Shown here: one piece after another, positions 60,057 to 64,000 of the stretch
Numbering within the stretch: the stretch's first letter is position 1
Layout: the number at the start of each line of letters is the position of its first letter
Assembly (NCBI RefSeq): GCF_003465825.1
Contig: NZ_QSBV01000009.1
Coordinates: 32,788 to 96,787 of the forward strand
From: Collinsella sp. AF02-46-1
Lineage (GTDB): Bacteria > Actinomycetota > Coriobacteriia > Coriobacteriales > Coriobacteriaceae
DNA length: 64,000 bases
Direction of reading: 5' to 3'
Program-made: the position numbers and the translations under genes
Notes under the pieces: generated by a model
Told to the model about the DNA's origin: nothing
Databases searched by the model: none
The model's input: only the letters and a program-made list of their open reading frames with translations

Positions 60057-62448
60057 CAGCACGCTCAAGAATGTGGCGTTCTACGCCGCCTGCTTCGCAT
60101 TTTCCGTCGCACTCTTTGTCGCACTTGCAGTGGCAGGGCATGTCTACCCCTTTGGCGACAACTCGTTTCTCACCAACGATCTCAAATACCAATACATCGA
60201 CTTCTTTGCTTGGTTCCGGCGCGTCCTTTTAGGCGAGGCAAGCCTTCGCTATTCCTTCTCGCAAGGACTCGGCATGAACACATGGGGGCTCTATAGCTAC
60301 TACCTCGCCAGCCCCTTCAACCTGCTCTGCGCGCTGTTTCCCGCAGACAAGCTAACGCTCTTCGTGTTTGTTATCTCCGCGCTCAAACTGGGCTGCATCC
60401 ACATCAGCAGCGCTTGGTATGTGCAAAAGCGCTTTGACCTACCCAAGCCCGCAGCATTCCTGCTTTCCCTCTCGTTCACGTTTTGCAGCTGGACCATCAG
60501 CAACCTACGCAACCCGCTCTGGATCGATTGCCTCATCCTGCTGCCCATCTGCGCCTACGGATGCTACGAGCTCATCCGCAAGCAGCGCATGATCCGCCTC
60601 GTCATCGCAACGGCGCTCAATGTCATGTTCTGCTGGTATACGGCCTACATCAGCATCCTGTTCCTCTGCATCTTCGTATTGGTCGAATTTGTCGATTATG
60701 TTGCAGAAGAAGGTTTTAGCTGGAAGCTCATGCTCGATCGGGCCCTGCGATTCGCCGGGGCTATCGCGCTCGGACTGCTTCTGTCCGCCTGGACCTTTTT
60801 GCCGACCATCCTTGCCATGTCCAAGGGCGGTCCCGTTCTAGCACTCGGCCCCCTACTTAAAACCAGCCTCAAGTCGCTCATCAGGGGCTTTCTTCCCTGC
60901 ATGTGGGTAAGCAACGAAAGCACACCGCAGTTCTATTGCGGCATCGTCATGATGCTGCTTGCGGTGAGCCTGCTGGTTAACCGCACGGTTTCGATCAAGA
61001 CGCGCATCGCAACACTCGTCGTCACGATAATCCTGGTCGCAAGCTCCGTTTTGAGCCCGCTCGAGTACATCTGGTGCGGCATGCGCGTTCCCAACGGCTT
61101 CTACTCGCGCACGGCTTTTTTGCTGAGCTTCTTTGCGCTGTGGGCCGCAGGACACGCGCTGCATGCGCTCAAAAACCAGCCTAAATTGCGTCAAGCCTAT
61201 CGCCCCGTCGTCATCATGCCCCTCCTGGCACTAACCGCCATTGAGTTGTTTGCCAACGCCCATGTTATGTGGAACCAGCTGTACACAGGCTATTCCGAAA
61301 AAGCCAACAGCGCCTATGTCGCCACCGCAACCGACACTATCACGACCATTCAAGACCAGACTTCGGCGTCGTTCTATCGCATTGACCGCACGACCACACG
61401 CGTCGACAGCGCCGCCCTCAACGAAGGCCTGGCGCTTGGGTACAACCAGTTGTCTTCGTATTCGTCTGCCAACAACCCGCAGGCCATCGCACTGCTCAAC
61501 TCCCTTGGATACAGCAGCGTCGGCGAATTCTCGACCCGTTATGCCGAGCCCATTCTTGCCGTTGATGCCCTGTTGGGAGTCAAGTACGCCATCGCCGAGC
61601 ACGCGCCTTCGGGATACGCGGCAATGACTGAAATAGCCGATACAGCAAGTGCGGTGTACGAGAACCCCTATGCGCTCAGCGTTGGTGTCATGACATCCAA
61701 TGACATTCAAAACTGCACGTTGAAGGGCGAGAACCCCTTCGAAAAGCAAAACGACCTCTACAGCAAAATCCTGGGCCGCGAGGTAATGCTCTATACCAAA
61801 ATCGAGGCCAAAAACACGGAGGATGACGAGAACTTAAGGCAGTGGAACGCCACCGTGCCGTCGGGTTCCATCGGGTATCTCTACATCAACAAAGATGCGA
61901 CCGCCGGCAGTTATTGGCCCGTCACCCTTACCATCGACCAGCGAACGATCGGAAACGAGGCCTGGAGATTCGACAATAATATCCGCCAGATTGCGGATGC
62001 ATCGGACTCCCCGAGCCAGCATACGGTGTCAATCGGAGTCGCAGAGGGCTATACAGACATGCCCCAAGACAATGAGCCGGTCTTTTACGCCCTCAATCTG
62101 GACGTTTTCGAGCAGATTATTAACGAGCTTAAGATGAGCGAATTTGTTCCGACGGTTTTTGAGGACGGAAGGATCGAAGGCGAGTATACCGCCAAGGATG
62201 ACGGCAACCTGCTGCTGAGCGTTCCGTACGATGAGGGCTGGAACGTAACGGTAAACGGAGCCGCCGCAGAACTAACGCCCGCCGCCGATAAGGGCTTGTC
62301 ATCCCTGAACATGCAGAAAGGCGCGAATAAGATCGTGATGACCTACAAGACTCCGGGCGCCCTTGCGGGGCTTGCAGTGAGTCTGGCGACCGCCGCCGCC
62401 CTTGTTGCAGCGGGGCTATTCACCAGGCATAAGAAAAGCCGCCGTTAA
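60040..62448 (+). CDS. YfhO family membrane protein (lipid-linked sugar transferase)
   Basis: YfhO-family proteins are GT-C-like membrane proteins that add sugars from polyprenyl phosphate to surface polymers such as lipoteichoic acid. The 802-residue product starts at ATG 60040 with GAGGAA upstream. It has an N-terminal helix, then GDNSFLTNDLKYQYIDFFAWFRRVLLGEASLRYSFSQGLGMNTWGLYSYYLASPFN with the acidic Asp residues expected in the first loop. About ten to twelve helices follow to residue 390. A long extracytoplasmic domain (390-765) comes next, then a final helix and a basic tail (TRHKKSRR). Partner GT2 genes are upstream; a GtcA-type flippase is not present. Confidence 0.88.
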   Translation: MTRPNNSTLKNVAFYAACFAFSVALFVALAVAGHVYPFGDNSFLTNDLKYQYIDFFAWFRRVLLGEASLRYSFSQGLGMNTWGLYSYYLASPFNLLCALFPADKLTLFVFVISALKLGCIHISSAWYVQKRFDLPKPAAFLLSLSFTFCSWTISNLRNPLWIDCLILLPICAYGCYELIRKQRMIRLVIATALNVMFCWYTAYISILFLCIFVLVEFVDYVAEEGFSWKLMLDRALRFAGAIALGLLLSAWTFLPTILAMSKGGPVLALGPLLKTSLKSLIRGFLPCMWVSNESTPQFYCGIVMMLLAVSLLVNRTVSIKTRIATLVVTIILVASSVLSPLEYIWCGMRVPNGFYSRTAFLLSFFALWAAGHALHALKNQPKLRQAYRPVVIMPLLALTAIELFANAHVMWNQLYTGYSEKANSAYVATATDTITTIQDQTSASFYRIDRTTTRVDSAALNEGLALGYNQLSSYSSANNPQAIALLNSLGYSSVGEFSTRYAEPILAVDALLGVKYAIAEHAPSGYAAMTEIADTASAVYENPYALSVGVMTSNDIQNCTLKGENPFEKQNDLYSKILGREVMLYTKIEAKNTEDDENLRQWNATVPSGSIGYLYINKDATAGSYWPVTLTIDQRTIGNEAWRFDNNIRQIADASDSPSQHTVSIGVAEGYTDMPQDNEPVFYALNLDVFEQIINELKMSEFVPTVFEDGRIEGEYTAKDDGNLLLSVPYDEGWNVTVNGAAAELTPAADKGLSSLNMQKGANKIVMTYKTPGALAGLAVSLATAAALVAAGLFTRHKKSRR

Positions 62449-62463
62449 CAAGCGGCGGCTTTT
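62434..62463. terminator. Bidirectional terminator between yfhO and the rhamnose gene
   Basis: AGCCGCCG and CGGCGGCT pair around an eight-base loop that holds the YfhO stop codon. TTTT follows on the plus strand and TTTTCTT on the minus strand, so it can end both convergent transcripts. Confidence 0.88.
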
Positions 62464-62485
62464 ACGCTCGAAAAGTTAATAGTGG

Positions 62486-63940
62486 CTAGAGCGTCTTGAG
62501 GTACTCCCTCAGCTCTTCTTCCCAGTCGGGCATGTGGAAGCCGGCGGCCTCAAGCTTGGACAGGTCGAGCGCGGAGTGGACCGGGCGCGGGGCGATGGGG
62601 CCCTCGGCCTTGGCGTAGTAGTCGGCGGTCGGTACCGGCACGACCTTCTCCCCGTTGCCGTTGGCTGCCTCGAAGACGGCGCGGGCGATGTCCGCCCAGG
62701 ACTTGACCGCGCCGGAGCCGGTGCAGTTATAGGTCCCGTAGGGGGCGTGCGCCCCCAGCACGTGGAAGATGGCCTCCGCCATGTCGCGCGTGAAGGTCAG
62801 GCGTCCCAACTGGTCGTCAACGACCGTGACATGCGTGAGCTTATCCTCGGGGTCGGCCACGCGGTCGGACAGCGCCTTCATGGTCTTGACGAAGTTGTGT
62901 CCCTCGCCGATGACCCAGGAGCTGCGCATGATGTAGTGGCGCGGGCAGCCGGCCACGGCGATGTCGCCGGCGGCCTTGGTCTGGCCGTAGACGGACAGCG
63001 GGCTGAGGGGCTCCTCCTCCGTGTGGACCTCGGCCGTGCCGTCGAAGACGTAGTCGGAGGACACGTGGACGAGCGTGATGCCGTGCCCGGCGCAGGTGCG
63101 GGCGAGAAGGGCGGGGCCGGTCGCGTTGGCCTTCCAGGCGACAACGCGGCCCTCGGGGGTCTCCGCCTTATCCACGGCCGTGTAGGCGCCGCAGTTGATG
63201 ACGGTGCCGTAGAGCGACCAGTCGTACTGCGAATAGGCCTCCGGGTCGGACATGTCGAAGGTGTCGATGTCGCAGAAGTCGAAGTCCTTGGCGACGCCGC
63301 GCTCCTCGGCGAGCTTGCGGACCGCGCGGCCCAGCTGGCCGTTGCAGCCGGTGACGAGGGTCCTCTTGGGCGCCATGGGGACGACGTCCTTGAGCATCGG
63401 GTGGTTGAGGTCGGCCTCGGAGACGGTGGCCTGGTCCAGCGGGATCGGCCACTCGATGGCGAGCTCGGGGTCGGCGAGGTTCACGAAGGTGTAGGTCCTC
63501 TTGAGCTCCAGCGACCAGTGGGCGTCCACCAGGTAGGTGTAGGCGGTGCCGTCCTCGAGCGCCTGGAAGGAGTTGCCCACGCCGCGCGGGACGTAGATGG
63601 CCTTCGACGGGTCCAGGGTGCAGGTGAACACCTTGCCGAATGTCTCGCTGCCCTCGCGCAGGTCGACCCATGCGCCGAAGACCGAGCCGCGGGCCACGGA
63701 GATGAACTTGTCCCAGGGCTCCGCGTGGATGCCGCGGGTGACGCCGCGGCTGTCGTTGTAGGAGATGTTGTTCTGGACGACCTTGAGATCGGGGATGCCG
63801 AGCGCGCACATCTTGGCGCGCTGCCAGTTCTCCTTGAACCAGCCGCGCGAGTCGCCGTGGACGGCCAGGTCGACGACCTTGAGGCCCTCGATGCCGGTCT
63901 CCGCGACCTTCAGGTCCTTCTCGAATTCGATGTCAGCCAT
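62486..63940 (-). CDS. rfbCD: Fused dTDP-4-dehydrorhamnose 3,5-epimerase / dTDP-4-dehydrorhamnose reductase
   Basis: One 484-residue chain carries the last two steps of dTDP-L-rhamnose synthesis. Residues about 1-190 are the RmlC-type cupin (HGDSRGWFKENWQRAKM, QNNISYNDSRGVTRGIHAEPWDKF, IYVPRGVGNSFQALEDG). Residues about 193-484 are the RmlD-type SDR (RTLVTGCNGQLGRAVRKLA, NCGAYTAVDKAE, HVSSDYVFDG, LSVYGQTKAAGD with the Tyr-x-x-x-Lys, RSSWVIGEGHNFV). RGIHAE carries the catalytic His in place of the commoner RGLHYQ. The codon use is strongly biased to C/G-ending codons. ATG at 63940; a probable upstream gene ends close by. Confidence 0.93.
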   Translation of the reverse strand: MADIEFEKDLKVAETGIEGLKVVDLAVHGDSRGWFKENWQRAKMCALGIPDLKVVQNNISYNDSRGVTRGIHAEPWDKFISVARGSVFGAWVDLREGSETFGKVFTCTLDPSKAIYVPRGVGNSFQALEDGTAYTYLVDAHWSLELKRTYTFVNLADPELAIEWPIPLDQATVSEADLNHPMLKDVVPMAPKRTLVTGCNGQLGRAVRKLAEERGVAKDFDFCDIDTFDMSDPEAYSQYDWSLYGTVINCGAYTAVDKAETPEGRVVAWKANATGPALLARTCAGHGITLVHVSSDYVFDGTAEVHTEEEPLSPLSVYGQTKAAGDIAVAGCPRHYIMRSSWVIGEGHNFVKTMKALSDRVADPEDKLTHVTVVDDQLGRLTFTRDMAEAIFHVLGAHAPYGTYNCTGSGAVKSWADIARAVFEAANGNGEKVVPVPTADYYAKAEGPIAPRPVHSALDLSKLEAAGFHMPDWEEELREYLKTL

Positions 63941-63944
63941 GTGG

Positions 63945-64000
63945 TTAATTCCAATCGTGTTGCGGGCGCCCCTCGCGGTGCCGCAGGATCATCCCCATGC
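63945..64000 (-). CDS. Possible C-terminal end of an upstream gene (partial)
   Basis: A reading frame open from the right edge ends at TAA 63945-63947, four bases before the rfbCD ATG, and would encode a basic tail ending in GRPQHDWN. The distance to rfbCD fits an operon, and rmlA or rmlB would be natural candidates, but 18 codons are too few to identify it. Confidence 0.35.
   Translation of the reverse strand, partial: MGMILRHREGRPQHDWN

Overview
This 64 kb window looks like chromosome from an anaerobic, moderately high-GC actinobacterium of the class Coriobacteriia, most likely Collinsella. That assignment rests on recognised gene content and order (pyruvate phosphate dikinase beside its regulatory protein, alpha2beta2 glycyl-tRNA synthetase, fused AroE-AroK and fused RfbC-RfbD, frequent GTG/TTG starts) and was not checked by any search. 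The DNA is almost entirely housekeeping. I see no insertion sequence, prophage, CRISPR array or toxin-antitoxin module.

Layout. (1) 1-16.2 kb, all minus strand: a translation, isoprenoid and envelope block read as rnhB, yraN, comM, dprA, trmFO, xer recombinase, rpsB, tsf, pyrH, frr, uppS, cdsA, dxr, rseP, ispG, proS (cut by the window start). It makes the undecaprenyl carrier and CDP-diacylglycerol, two MEP-pathway enzymes and core translation factors. (2) 16-26 kb, minus: rpsP-khpA-rimM-trmD-lepB, then glyQ-glyS-ppsR and ppdK, then rplS. The usual rpsP-trmD-rplS operon is interrupted here by lepB, glyQS and the PPDK pair. (3) 26.1-27.4 kb, plus: dinB. (4) 27.5-44.4 kb, minus: a cell-shape and ribosome-assembly block. 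It contains a zinc-ribbon membrane protein, a cyclophilin, a TPR membrane protein, mreBCD-mrdA-rodA, a membrane protein, a radical-SAM pair, rplU-rpmA and obg-nadD-yqeK-rsfS. (5) 44.5-47.5 kb, minus: a P-type ATPase and tRNA-Arg(CCG). (6) 47.6-56.1 kb, plus: a compact aromatic amino acid operon, DAHP synthase-tyrA-aroB-aroA-aroC-pheA-aroEK-aroQ. It encodes the whole shikimate pathway plus the Tyr and Phe branches, and is preceded by a terminator-like leader that suggests attenuation. (7) 56.2-64 kb: tRNA-Arg(UCU), then a surface-polysaccharide region with a Wzm/Wzt-type ABC exporter (minus), two GT2 glycosyltransferases and a YfhO-like membrane protein (plus), and a fused dTDP-rhamnose epimerase/reductase (minus).

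The most interesting signals are regulatory or architectural: the attenuator-like leader of the aromatic operon, phased TTTACC repeats upstream of ppdK, a palindrome with a -10 motif in each arm between the ABC exporter and the glycosyltransferases, an inserted winged-helix-like segment in the RseP protease, a recombinase without a normal start codon, and a recurring GGGACGGGG intergenic motif. Start codons were chosen from visible ribosome binding sites. Promoters and terminators were called by eye.
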